Source: an uncultured Dialister sp.
Lineage (GTDB): Bacteria; Bacillota; Negativicutes; Veillonellales; Dialisteraceae
Assembly: GCA_900545365.1 (NCBI GenBank)
Contig: UQYL01000022.1
Coordinates: 1-23,558, forward strand
Direction of reading: 5' to 3'
Length of the DNA stretch: 23,558 nt
Notes under the pieces: model-generated
Databases searched by the model: none
What the model was told of the DNA's origin: nothing
The model's input: the letters and a program-made list of their open reading frames with translations, nothing else
Position numbers and translations under genes: made by a program
In this document: piece after piece, positions 1 through 5,165 of the stretch
Layout: each line of letters opens with the position of its first letter
How positions within the stretch are numbered: the stretch's first letter is position 1

Positions 1-223
1 ATAGCCGCCGTAAACCTCCCCTGTAACCGTTCCGCCGCTGATCGTCACGCTGTTGTCTGTAACACTACTTTCCATATTTCTCACATAGCCGCCGTAAACC
101 TCCCCTGTAACCGTTCCGCCGCTGATCGTCACGCTGTTGTCTGTAACACTACTTTCCATATTTCTCACATAGCCGCCGTAAACCTCCCCTGTAACCGTTC
201 CGCCGCTGATCGTCACGCTGTTG
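1..223. repeat. 84-bp tandem repeat in the adhesin gene
   Basis: The unit starting ATAGCCGCCGTAAACCTC begins at 1, 85 and 169. Copies 1 and 2 are identical over all 84 bases. Copy 3 is identical for 55 bases and then diverges. The period is 28 codons, so gain or loss of a unit keeps the reading frame. The array may continue beyond the window. Confidence 0.95.
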
Positions 224-756
224 CCTCTGACCTTGCCAACGCTGTTGCCTTTAACCTTGCTGTCTGTGCCTATCGCATCACCGCCAGAGATATGACTATT
301 CACAACCGTACCGCTGCTGACTGTCACGCTGTTGCCTTTAACAGTGCTGTCTGTGCTGTCTGTGCTGTCTGTGCCTGTCGCATCACCGCCAGCTATAAAC
401 CCCATCTCGCAAAAATTTTTAAGTATTGTTTCTCCACTTATATTTACACGGTTGCCGGTAACAAAGCTGCCTGCACCTGACGCATGACCGCCGGAAATGG
501 ACCCAGCAGGAACATTAATTCCAGGGAATCCTGTAGGAACTATTATACCGCTGACCGTACCGCCGGTAATATTTACGATATTATCAGCTGCTTTTCCCTT
601 TGTCACACAGCCTCCGAAGATACTGCCGACAGTAATACGGCCGCCGCTTATGGTCACCGTATTATTCTTTGCCTCGGCGCTGCCGGAACCGGAATACGCC
701 TTGCCGCCGGAAATATTGATCATTTTATTATATATGTCTGCACCGTTTTTTTCCAT
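1..756 (-). CDS. Repeat-rich beta-helix adhesin fragment, host gene, partial at the window edge
   Basis: A minus-strand reading frame is open from an ATG at 756 to the first base of the window. It encodes repeated units of the form NxVTISGGTV with interspersed GGD/GGY turns, as in right-handed beta-helix surface adhesins and autotransporters. Near the left edge are nearly three copies of a 28-residue repeat containing NSVTISGGTVTGEVYGGY. An in-frame TGA lies six codons before the ATG, and I see no ribosome binding site and no signal peptide. This therefore looks like the 3' part of a surface-protein gene that has lost its 5' end, probably through prophage insertion. It differs from the phage genes in composition and has no phage homology that I recognise. 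The start codon is a guess. The coding frame is well supported by the repeat phase. Confidence 0.7.
   Translation of the reverse strand, partial: MEKNGADIYNKMINISGGKAYSGSGSAEAKNNTVTISGGRITVGSIFGGCVTKGKAADNIVNITGGTVSGIIVPTGFPGINVPAGSISGGHASGAGSFVTGNRVNISGETILKNFCEMGFIAGGDATGTDSTDSTDSTVKGNSVTVSSGTVVNSHISGGDAIGTDSKVKGNSVGKVRGNSVTISGGTVTGEVYGGYVRNMESSVTDNSVTISGGTVTGEVYGGYVRNMESSVTDNSVTISGGTVTGEVYGGY
344..370. repeat. 9-bp tandem repeat, three copies
   Basis: GTGCTGTCT occurs three times in a row and a fourth, degenerate copy follows. On the minus strand it encodes a Thr-Asp-Ser repeat in the adhesin. Because the unit is a multiple of three, slippage would change length without breaking the frame. 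Confidence 0.9.
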
Positions 757-935
757 AACATTCTGAAATAATCAGATTTTACCGGATTTATCAGAAATTA
801 TACCAAACAAGAAATACAAAATTTCACAGTTAAAATTTGGCACTTTTTGAAAATTTTGGCTTTTTTTTGGCCTGTTCATTTCGGAATAACCACCGCCGGG
901 AGTTCTACTGATCATTCGTCTGTGGAAAATTGAGA
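757..935. other. Probable prophage-host boundary, no gene
   Basis: This AT-rich stretch separates the truncated adhesin frame from the last lysis gene. It holds poly-A/T runs and a weak GGC/GCC pairing around a run of T at about 858-872. I see no convincing gene. A minus-strand ORF across it (772-984) overlaps the spanin gene and has no family features. If the adhesin was split by integration, one attachment site should lie here. Its core cannot be identified without the other prophage end. Confidence 0.4.
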
Positions 936-1343
936 TCAACTCGATATGAGAATTCCCAACGTCAAAATCCCTACAAATGCCCAAGTGTCCCGCTGTCGTT
1001 CCAACCTATCGCGTTCCCGTTTCGCCTCGGCTGCGGATGTCTGCAAGGATTCGTTCGCCATGTTCAATGAGCTCTGCAATGCTTCTGTTGACTGCTTCGA
1101 TGTCTCGATTTCCTTCCGCGATGTCTCCAGCTGTAGCTGTAGCGTCTCGATTCGCGCTGTCTGCTCTGTCAAGAGCGTTTCCTGCTGCTTCCGCTTCGTC
1201 TTGAGCTGACTGAATATATCCTCCAGCTGGATCATTTCCTGCTCTGTCATCGTGTACTGATCCGCAGCCGAAGAAATACCCGGCACCAAACAGCAAAGCA
1301 GCAATGCAAATATAAATAATACTTTTCTTAATAGTACTCGCAT
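936..1343 (-). CDS. Spanin-like coiled-coil membrane protein, outer frame of an overlapping pair
   Basis: The 135-residue product has an N-terminal signal or membrane segment (MRVLLRKVLFIFALLL) with a plausible cleavage site after SSA. A long charged coiled coil of Gln/Glu/Lys heptads covers about residues 35-115, and a short hydrophobic segment ends it (WAFVGILTLGILIS). This resembles the small coiled-coil proteins that follow endolysin genes in phages of diderm Firmicutes. A role as the Rz-like partner that bridges or fuses the membranes at lysis is inferred. ATG 1343 is 10 nt after GGAGG. GTG 1352 is in frame but only 1 nt from the Shine-Dalgarno, so ATG is preferred. The frame at 1006-1347 lies almost wholly inside this gene in another phase. 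Confidence 0.6.
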   Translation of the reverse strand: MRVLLRKVLFIFALLLCCLVPGISSAADQYTMTEQEMIQLEDIFSQLKTKRKQQETLLTEQTARIETLQLQLETSRKEIETSKQSTEALQSSLNMANESLQTSAAEAKRERDRLERQRDTWAFVGILTLGILISS

Positions 1344-1347
1344 CCAC
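1006..1347 (-). CDS. Spanin-like protein encoded in an overlapping frame
   Basis: The 113-residue product starts at GTG 1347, 6 nt after GGAGG, 4 nt before the ATG of the other frame. Residues 6-28 form a membrane segment (IIYICIAALLFGAGYFFGCG) with a Cys in a loose lipobox context (FFGC). A predicted helical, charged region with Ala/Asp/Glu heptads follows and ends in ERILADIRSRG, a type of ending I associate with small lysis-region proteins of Firmicutes prophages. The layout recalls lambda Rz/Rz1, where one spanin gene is nested in the other. Either frame alone could be the true gene. Both having membrane and helical signatures is why both are annotated. Confidence 0.5.
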   Translation of the reverse strand: MDASTIKKSIIYICIAALLFGAGYFFGCGSVHDDRAGNDPAGGYIQSAQDEAEAAGNALDRADSANRDATATAGDIAEGNRDIEAVNRSIAELIEHGERILADIRSRGETGTR

Positions 1348-1359
1348 GTCACACCTCCG
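1343..1359 (-). promoter_or_regulatory. One Shine-Dalgarno serving two starts in different frames
   Basis: On the minus strand GGAGG (1354-1358) is followed by GTG at 1347 (6-nt spacing) and ATG at 1343 (10-nt spacing). They open the two overlapping frames. The endolysin stop codon (1349-1351) lies between the site and the starts. Confidence 0.6.
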
Positions 1360-1810
1360 GATGATCGAACACCGTGAGCCCATTTGCCGAAATAGTAGCC
1401 AGCACTTTTCCAGCATAATCAGGGTCCGTCGCATAGACCGGCGCGAGAGCCTGTACGAAATCAGTCAGGTTCCACCCACTATCCCAGACCGCCGCCGCAT
1501 GAGCGTATAAAGGCTCTTCTCGGATCAGAATGCACCAGTCTTCGATTGCATCGTCCAGACAAGAATAGGACTTGAAATCAGCCACGATATCCACGTAATG
1601 ACCATTGATATATTCCTGCGTGGCGTGAGACTCCGACGCATCGCCGGACACGGCCTTCCGTCCGAAATAATTGTAATTCCCGATGACGGATGCGCCCCAC
1701 CCGCTCTCGATTGCCGCCTGCGCGATGCACACGCTTGCCGGAAGGTTATACGCGAGGCAGACACGGCGCGCCGCCGGTCCGATCATTTCGATAAAATTTT
1801 CAGGTGTCAT
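1349..1810 (-). CDS. Phage endolysin, N-acetylglucosaminidase (FlgJ/LytG type)
   Basis: The 153-residue enzyme is predicted to cleave the glycan strand of peptidoglycan at lysis. It is a single glucosaminidase domain. The catalytic Glu35 lies in QAAIESGWG, followed by the NYNYFGRK segment typical of the family, and a C-terminal helical part contains LAPVYATDPDYAGKV. There is no signal peptide, so export would depend on a holin. The start is ATG 1810, because GGGAGGAT lies 5 nt upstream. A longer ORF to 1936 would read through an intrinsic terminator. The protein is short, with no separate wall-binding domain. Confidence 0.88.
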   Translation of the reverse strand: MTPENFIEMIGPAARRVCLAYNLPASVCIAQAAIESGWGASVIGNYNYFGRKAVSGDASESHATQEYINGHYVDIVADFKSYSCLDDAIEDWCILIREEPLYAHAAAVWDSGWNLTDFVQALAPVYATDPDYAGKVLATISANGLTVFDHPEV

Positions 1811-1826
1811 AATATCCTCCCATAGT

Positions 1827-1861
1827 AAAAAAAAGCGGCGACTTCTTTTCAGAAATCGCCG
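1827..1861 (-). terminator. Intrinsic terminator just upstream of the endolysin
   Basis: On the minus strand a 10-bp stem (CGGCGATTTC with GAAGTCGCCG, one G-U pair) has a 6-nt loop and is followed by eight T (1827-1834). The endolysin ribosome binding site begins only about 10 nt later. On the plus strand only four T follow, so the signal is directed to minus-strand transcripts. Confidence 0.8.
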
Positions 1862-1907
1862 TTTTACTGTACTGTAAAAAATTCGTGTAAATTGAAATTT
1901 CAAACCC

Positions 1908-2012
1908 TCAATTAAAAAGAACCGAGAGTCCGACACCGCCGACGATCACGCCGGAAATAAAGAATGCTGCCTTTTTAACGCTTTCTCCATGTTTCTTCCA
2001 CCATTCTCTCAT
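1908..2012 (-). CDS. 34-residue membrane miniprotein in the lysis cassette
   Basis: A short frame starts at ATG 2012, 9 nt after a perfect AAGGAGGTGA, and ends with TGA at 1908-1910. The product begins MREWWKKHGESVKKAAFF and continues as one hydrophobic helix rich in Gly and Val (ISGVIVGGVGLSVLF). The first 38 nt overlap the end of the preceding membrane protein in another phase. A basic amphipathic N-terminus followed by one membrane helix suggests a holin, an antiholin or another lysis-timing peptide. I do not recognise a family. The strong ribosome binding site is the main reason to call it real. Confidence 0.6.
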   Translation of the reverse strand: MREWWKKHGESVKKAAFFISGVIVGGVGLSVLFN

Positions 2013-2322
2013 TCTGCCTCACCTCCTTTTCATTTTCGTCTGGGACGCCATTATGATTGGCGTCCACAAGATATTTGCAGGCAAAGGAAACGGCTGCAAC
2101 AAAGCCGCCGCTTACCACTGTACTGATAAACTGCCGCATCTCGGGTAGGTTCGGGCGGCCGGCGCTGTACCAGTCTGCGAGAATCATGCAGACGTACAGG
2201 ATCACACACATCACGAGCAGGATTGCATACCCGCTGATATACTTCATCGCCGCGCTGTCCCCGCCGAGAGTCTGTATTTTTTGCAGCAGTTTCCCTATCC
2301 AGTCTTTGATTTTATCTATCAT
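1975..2322 (-). CDS. Small membrane protein, holin candidate
   Basis: The 115-residue product has an amphipathic N-terminus and two hydrophobic segments, at about residues 28-50 (YISGYAILLVMCVILYVCMI) and 64-85. Its charged C-terminus contains DANHNGVPDENE, which looks like a calcium-binding loop. Size, topology and position directly before the endolysin suggest a holin, but no holin family is certain. Start ATG 2322 overlaps the stop of the upstream gene (ATGA), implying translational coupling, since only a weak Shine-Dalgarno is visible. Confidence 0.6.
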   Translation of the reverse strand: MIDKIKDWIGKLLQKIQTLGGDSAAMKYISGYAILLVMCVILYVCMILADWYSAGRPNLPEMRQFISTVVSGGFVAAVSFACKYLVDANHNGVPDENEKEVRQNERMVEETWRKR

Positions 2323-2585
2323 GATTTTGGATTCTTCATGTAATGTTCTTCGATATAGCTGATTCTTCGGTGCGCATCTTCAAGAGAAGAGTTCACTCGT
2401 GCGAGATCCTCCGCCATCTGCTGCCGTTTCTTTTCAGATTCCCGCAGCTCTACACGCACATCGATAATCATATCTTTCAAATTCAGAATAGAATGATTCA
2501 GCGGACGAATTACGGAAAAATTGAAGATTGCGCCGAGAAATGTGAGCAGGGCTGTCATTGGCCCTGCGACCGCCCAGAAATCCAT
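2319..2585 (-). CDS. Small membrane-anchored coiled-coil protein
   Basis: The 88-residue product has an N-terminal hydrophobic segment (about residues 4-27, including MTALLTFLGAIFNFSVI), followed by a charged coiled coil at about residues 32-78. Start ATG 2585 overlaps the stop of the upstream 49-residue gene (TGATG) and lies 4 nt after AGGAGG. A GTG at 2588 is too close to the ribosome binding site. Its place in the lysis cassette suggests a holin-accessory or XhlA-like function with reversed domain order. That is inference from topology only. Confidence 0.6.
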   Translation of the reverse strand: MDFWAVAGPMTALLTFLGAIFNFSVIRPLNHSILNLKDMIIDVRVELRESEKKRQQMAEDLARVNSSLEDAHRRISYIEEHYMKNPKS

Positions 2586-2734
2586 CACGCCTCCTGTTTT
2601 TCTTCTTCTTTATTAACTCCGTATTTTGCAGCTTTCGGTTCAGGGAGCGGCTTACTGCGGACACATTCCGGATTTGTGCAAAGGCCTGTAGATTCATCCA
2701 TTTTAGACATGCACAAAAAACATCTCTTTTCCAT
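2585..2734 (-). CDS. 49-residue Cys4 (zinc-ribbon-like) miniprotein
   Basis: A short frame begins at ATG 2734, overlapping the stop of the upstream gene, and ends in TGA overlapping the next ATG. GAGGTGA lies about 6 nt upstream. The product starts MEKRCFLCMSKMDESTGLC and has four Cys spaced C-x2-C-x10-C-x4-C (residues 5, 8, 19, 24), a likely zinc-binding knuckle, followed by a charged tail rich in Glu and Lys. Stop/start overlaps at both ends make it part of the same translational chain. The function is unknown. Confidence 0.65.
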   Translation of the reverse strand: MEKRCFLCMSKMDESTGLCTNPECVRSKPLPEPKAAKYGVNKEEEKQEA

Positions 2735-3150
2735 CACAGCTCACCTCTCTTCTGAGTGTATTCCTCGACAAGCGCAGAGCGCTCTGCAATCAGTTCATCC
2801 TGCATTGTCTCGTTTTTCAACGCGGCCGCCTTTACGATCTCGTCATCCAGTTCATCAAATTTCGACTGATATTCAGCATCGAGAGCGGTCAGCGCCTGCG
2901 CTTGCAACTCTTCCGGAGTCGGCTCCGGAGGGGCCACAAATGCACTCCCATTCCAGCGTAGATCCCCGGAAATGACTTCATGATATGCCGCCGCCGTCTG
3001 AGGTACTGCATAATCATCCGGATACTCTTTTTGCGCTTTCTGTTTCAGATCATCCATAGATTCCCCATGCACGCCACCGAGGATCGTAAAGGATGTCTTT
3101 CTTCGCCCGTCGTCTTTTCCGAAAATAGAGAGATAGACTTCGCCTTCCAT
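2734..3150 (-). CDS. Tail-fibre-assembly-like / hypothetical late protein
   Basis: The 138-residue product has a variable N-terminal half, a WNGSAFVAPPEPTPEEL linker (about residues 71-87) and a C-terminal coiled coil with LDAEYQSKFDELDDEI. This architecture is common in small proteins encoded just after tail fibres, often annotated as fibre assembly proteins or chaperones. ATG 3150 is chosen because AAAGGA lies about 8 nt upstream. A longer frame to 3216 has no ribosome binding site and would run into the recombinase leader. It may act on the switchable fibre, but it is separated from it by the array and recombinase. Family assignment is tentative. Confidence 0.55.
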   Translation of the reverse strand: MEGEVYLSIFGKDDGRRKTSFTILGGVHGESMDDLKQKAQKEYPDDYAVPQTAAAYHEVISGDLRWNGSAFVAPPEPTPEELQAQALTALDAEYQSKFDELDDEIVKAAALKNETMQDELIAERSALVEEYTQKRGEL

Positions 3151-3173
3151 TTCTTTTTCCTTTCTAATGTAAA

Positions 3174-3197
3174 ATAGCCTCCGGAAAAGGAGGCTGT
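3174..3197. promoter_or_regulatory. Hairpin covering the recombinase ribosome binding site
   Basis: AGCCTCC (3176-3182) pairs with GGAGGCT (3189-3195) across a GGAAAA loop, extended by one G-U and one A-T pair. The plus-strand right arm is the AAGGAGG Shine-Dalgarno of the recombinase (ATG 3204). On the minus strand the same stem is followed by ATTTTAC, a poor terminator tail. Confidence 0.6.
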
Positions 3198-3203
3198 AAT
3201 AAA

Positions 3204-4225
3204 ATGAGAAATCCAAACGGCTATGGTTGCATCAAAAAACTTTCAGGGCATCGGCGGAGGCCGTATGCTTTTGTTGTATCGGATGCTGGAAAGCAGCGCA
3301 TCATCGGTTACTACGAAACCCACGTAGACGCGCTTATCGCCCAAACAGACTACAATCTGCATCACAATCACCCCCGTCTTTCTGATAATAAAATGACCTT
3401 TGCAGAACTCTATCATAGATGGCGTCCAAATCACATCGCGCATTACGGCTCATCTGTCTCCGCGCAGAACGGATACCGCGCCGCATTCGGCCACTGCATC
3501 AAGCTATGGGACATGCCTCTTGCAGATATCCGGTTTCATCATCTTCAAATGGTCATTGATGATATGTCCCGCATTGGTCTTTCGTACAGCAGCCGGAAAA
3601 AGTTCGCTCTCTCATCACGATGCTTTTCGATTACGCTCGCCGCATGGAATACATAGACCGCGACTTTCGCGGCCTGCTGAACATTGGGAAAAATAAAGCT
3701 GTCCGTCCGCACCATCCATTTTCCAGGCAAAAAATAAACCGATTATGGAAAGACGGCGGCCCAGGTACGGATACGGTGCTCATTTTGATTTACACAGGGA
3801 TGCGCGTGTCTGAAATGCTGCGGCTCCGGAAATCTGATGTGAACCGCAGACAGAAGTATATTGATATCAAACAATCAAAAACTGTGAGTGGAATCAGAGT
3901 CATTCCGATCCATTCCCTCATCTGGCCACTGATTGAGCAACGTCTCACTTCCCCTGGCAATTTTCTCATATCCCAACCAGATGGAAAAGGATACTCATAT
4001 GGAGCATACTGCACTGTTTGGAAATCAGTGATGCAACGAATCCACGGCGAGAAACATACAACGCATGATTGCCGTCATACTTTTGCTACGCTCATGGACA
4101 ATGCCGAAGTCAACGAAAATGCGAAACGCCGGATCCTCGGGCATGCCGGAACAAACGTGACGGATGGAGTGTACACGCACAAGAACCTGCGACAGCTTCG
4201 AAAAGCCATAGAAAAAATAAAATGA
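3204..4225 (+). pseudogene. Tyrosine recombinase, probable fibre-switch invertase, with a -1 frame change
   Basis: This is the only plus-strand gene recognised here. The first frame (3204-3656) carries the N-terminal arm (GYGCIKKLSGHRRRPYAF) and the core-binding helices. The catalytic half continues in the -1 frame to 4225. Joined at AAAAAG (3597-3602) it gives a 340-residue enzyme with catalytic Arg201 (GMRVSE), Lys226, His288 and Arg291 (HDCRH), His314 (LGH) and nucleophile Tyr324 (GVYTHK). All expected residues are therefore present. The frame break is either a one-A deletion in an A6 run, a sequencing error or a programmed -1 shift. Position beside the cassette array, and away from lysogeny genes, suggests an Rci-like DNA invertase rather than the prophage integrase. 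The latter is still possible because the prophage end may be only 2.5 kb away. Confidence 0.8.
3597..3602 (+). other. AAAAAG run at the frame change of the recombinase
   Basis: In the first frame the codons are CGG AAA AAG TTC. A -1 slip on AAG continues as GTT CGC TCT CTC, giving KKVRSLITMLF in the catalytic frame. A-AAG is a slippery motif known from insertion-sequence transposases. One extra A in the genome would give the same protein. Confidence 0.7.
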
Positions 4226-4466
4226 GCATCCCATTTGTGTTACTTTTCCGTTACTATTTATTCTGGATTCGCCTTCACGCTTTGATGCACGTGTTACTAA
4301 TCTGTTACTCGCTTTTTCTTATAAATTATGGTGTTTTCCGGATTTTATTTTTTCTCAATACCGGATTTGTCGCTGTTTTCATCTGTTTTCAAAAACAAAA
4401 TTTTTGAAAAAATTCCACTTTTTACCGATATCCCCTTTCTTTCCTGTCCTCATTTTTCCTCATTCT
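4226..4466. other. AT-rich intergenic region between recombinase and cassette array
   Basis: There is no coding frame I can support. It contains two imperfect 19-bp direct repeats, two CCGGATTT copies (about 4338 and 4361) and AT-rich tracts. No strong terminator follows the recombinase. Confidence 0.6.
4237..4309 (+). repeat. 19-bp direct repeats, possible recombinase accessory sites
   Basis: GTGTTACTTTTCCGTTACT (4237-4255) and GTGTTACTAATCTGTTACT (4291-4309) differ at three positions and lie 54 bp apart. Each contains GTTACT twice, 11 bp apart, about one helical turn. They sit directly after the recombinase gene. Arm-type binding sites are one explanation, inferred from location only. Confidence 0.6.
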
Positions 4467-4476
4467 CCAAGGGGGA
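4467..4476 (+). repeat. Crossover core J3, CCAAGGGGGA
   Basis: Plus orientation, beginning silent cassette 3. In the fibre phase it reads x-CC-AAG as xC CAA GGG GGA (Gln-Gly-Gly). It is inverted relative to J0 and 232 bp before J2. Confidence 0.8.
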
Positions 4477-4680
4477 ATAACAAGGCAATTAAGCAATTCA
4501 GTACAACAAGAAAAAGTCGTTTTTCCCATTTCCGTAAGCCGTGTCATTTCCGTTGTTTCCTCTGTAAAACAGAATAATAATATAACCGGAATAATGAATG
4601 CGTATGTCGACTTTTCAGGAAGTTCATTAACGATTACTTTTGATTATAGCAATGGCGTAACCCCATCTAACATTATTTGA
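4467..4680 (+). other. Silent tail-fibre C-terminal cassette 3 (plus strand)
   Basis: From the core CCAAGGGGGA a frame runs in the phase of the fibre gene for 70 codons to TGA (4678-4680). It starts QGGITRQLSNSVQQEKVVFP and ends SNGVTPSNII. There is no start codon or ribosome binding site at the front, so it can be expressed only when joined to the fibre body. It shares with the other cassettes the opening QGG and a hydrophobic-Pro-Ile/Val strand about 20 residues in. It is the shortest cassette and ends differently, so it may be slightly truncated. Confidence 0.8.
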
Positions 4681-4698
4681 AGAGCTATATGCACTTAG

Positions 4699-4708
4699 CC
4701 AAGGGGGA
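4699..4708 (+). repeat. Crossover core J2, CCAAGGGGGA
   Basis: Plus orientation, at the start of silent cassette 2, 18 nt after the stop of cassette 3. Inversion against J0 (5385-5394) would join this cassette in frame to the fibre body. Confidence 0.85.
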
Positions 4709-4933
4709 ATATATAAAGTTAGTACAAGAGAGACAGATTATAGATCATATCCAATATCGTTCCAAAGCTTGGCATTAGCCGCTACAGCAACGCCGAATAG
4801 GGATTATGACGTGTTTTCTGGAGGATATACATGTATGAAGTTAATAAATAATAGTCAATTCACTGTAACCTATGGAGCAGATTGGGCGGCGTCCGGGGAC
4901 GAGCGACCGATTGTACTTGCCATCGGCTATTAA
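4699..4933 (+). other. Silent tail-fibre C-terminal cassette 2 (plus strand)
   Basis: From the core at 4699 the fibre phase is open for 77 codons to TAA (4931-4933). The product begins QGGIYKVSTRETDYRSYPIS and ends in DERPIVLAIGY, the IGY-type ending common in phage fibre C-terminal domains. There is no start codon in front. Its stop codon overlaps the stop of cassette 1 on the other strand at the palindrome TTAA (4930-4933), so the two are exactly tail to tail. Confidence 0.85.
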
Positions 4934-5161
4934 CTCCCAACAGCAATCCAATATTTTGCACATGGATAAATGCCCCAATTTCGGCCATAAGAATGATGTA
5001 AAAAATATGTGTTATGCACATCATTTACATTCACGCCGTCCCCTGCCCATTGCTGTGTTGTCTGGTAGATAGGAACTACCAATAATGTTAAAACAGTCGA
5101 AAATTCAACTGGAAATTCCGTCCTGTAATCAGATGCAGAATCTTCATCTTTTCCCCCTTGG
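4930..5161 (-). other. Silent tail-fibre C-terminal cassette 1 (minus strand)
   Basis: From the core at 5152-5161 the fibre phase is open for 76 codons to TAA. The product begins QGGKDEDSASDYRTEFPVEF and ends AKYWIAVGS. It lies directly behind the expressed C-terminus in the same direction. There is no start codon or ribosome binding site. In this orientation it cannot be joined to the fibre by one inversion with J0, because the two sites are direct repeats. It first needs to be flipped together with cassette 2. Confidence 0.85.
5152..5161 (-). repeat. Crossover core J1, CCAAGGGGGA on the minus strand
   Basis: It starts silent cassette 1 and lies 4 nt beyond the fibre stop codon (5166-5168). 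It is directly repeated with J0 (233 bp apart) and inverted relative to J2 and J3. Confidence 0.85.
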
Positions 5162-5165
5162 ATGT

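Noticed and set aside
1..223. CRISPR-like array
   Set aside because: The 84-bp units are contiguous without unique spacers and are coding.
484..771. Plus-strand ORFs at 292-771
   Set aside because: They are opposite the adhesin frame, whose VTISGG repeat phase is on the minus strand.
772..984. Minus-strand 70-codon ORF after the lysis genes
   Set aside because: It overlaps the spanin end, has no ribosome binding site and its sequence looks like translated AT-rich spacer.
3204..4225. Calling the recombinase the prophage integrase
   Set aside because: It is possible but less likely: it sits between the fibre array and lysis genes, with no repressor or excisionase genes nearby. It is kept as an alternative.
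4872..5072. Plus-strand 66-codon ORF across the cassette junction
   Set aside because: It runs out of phase through the end of cassette 2 and antisense through cassette 1. The fibre phase explains both.
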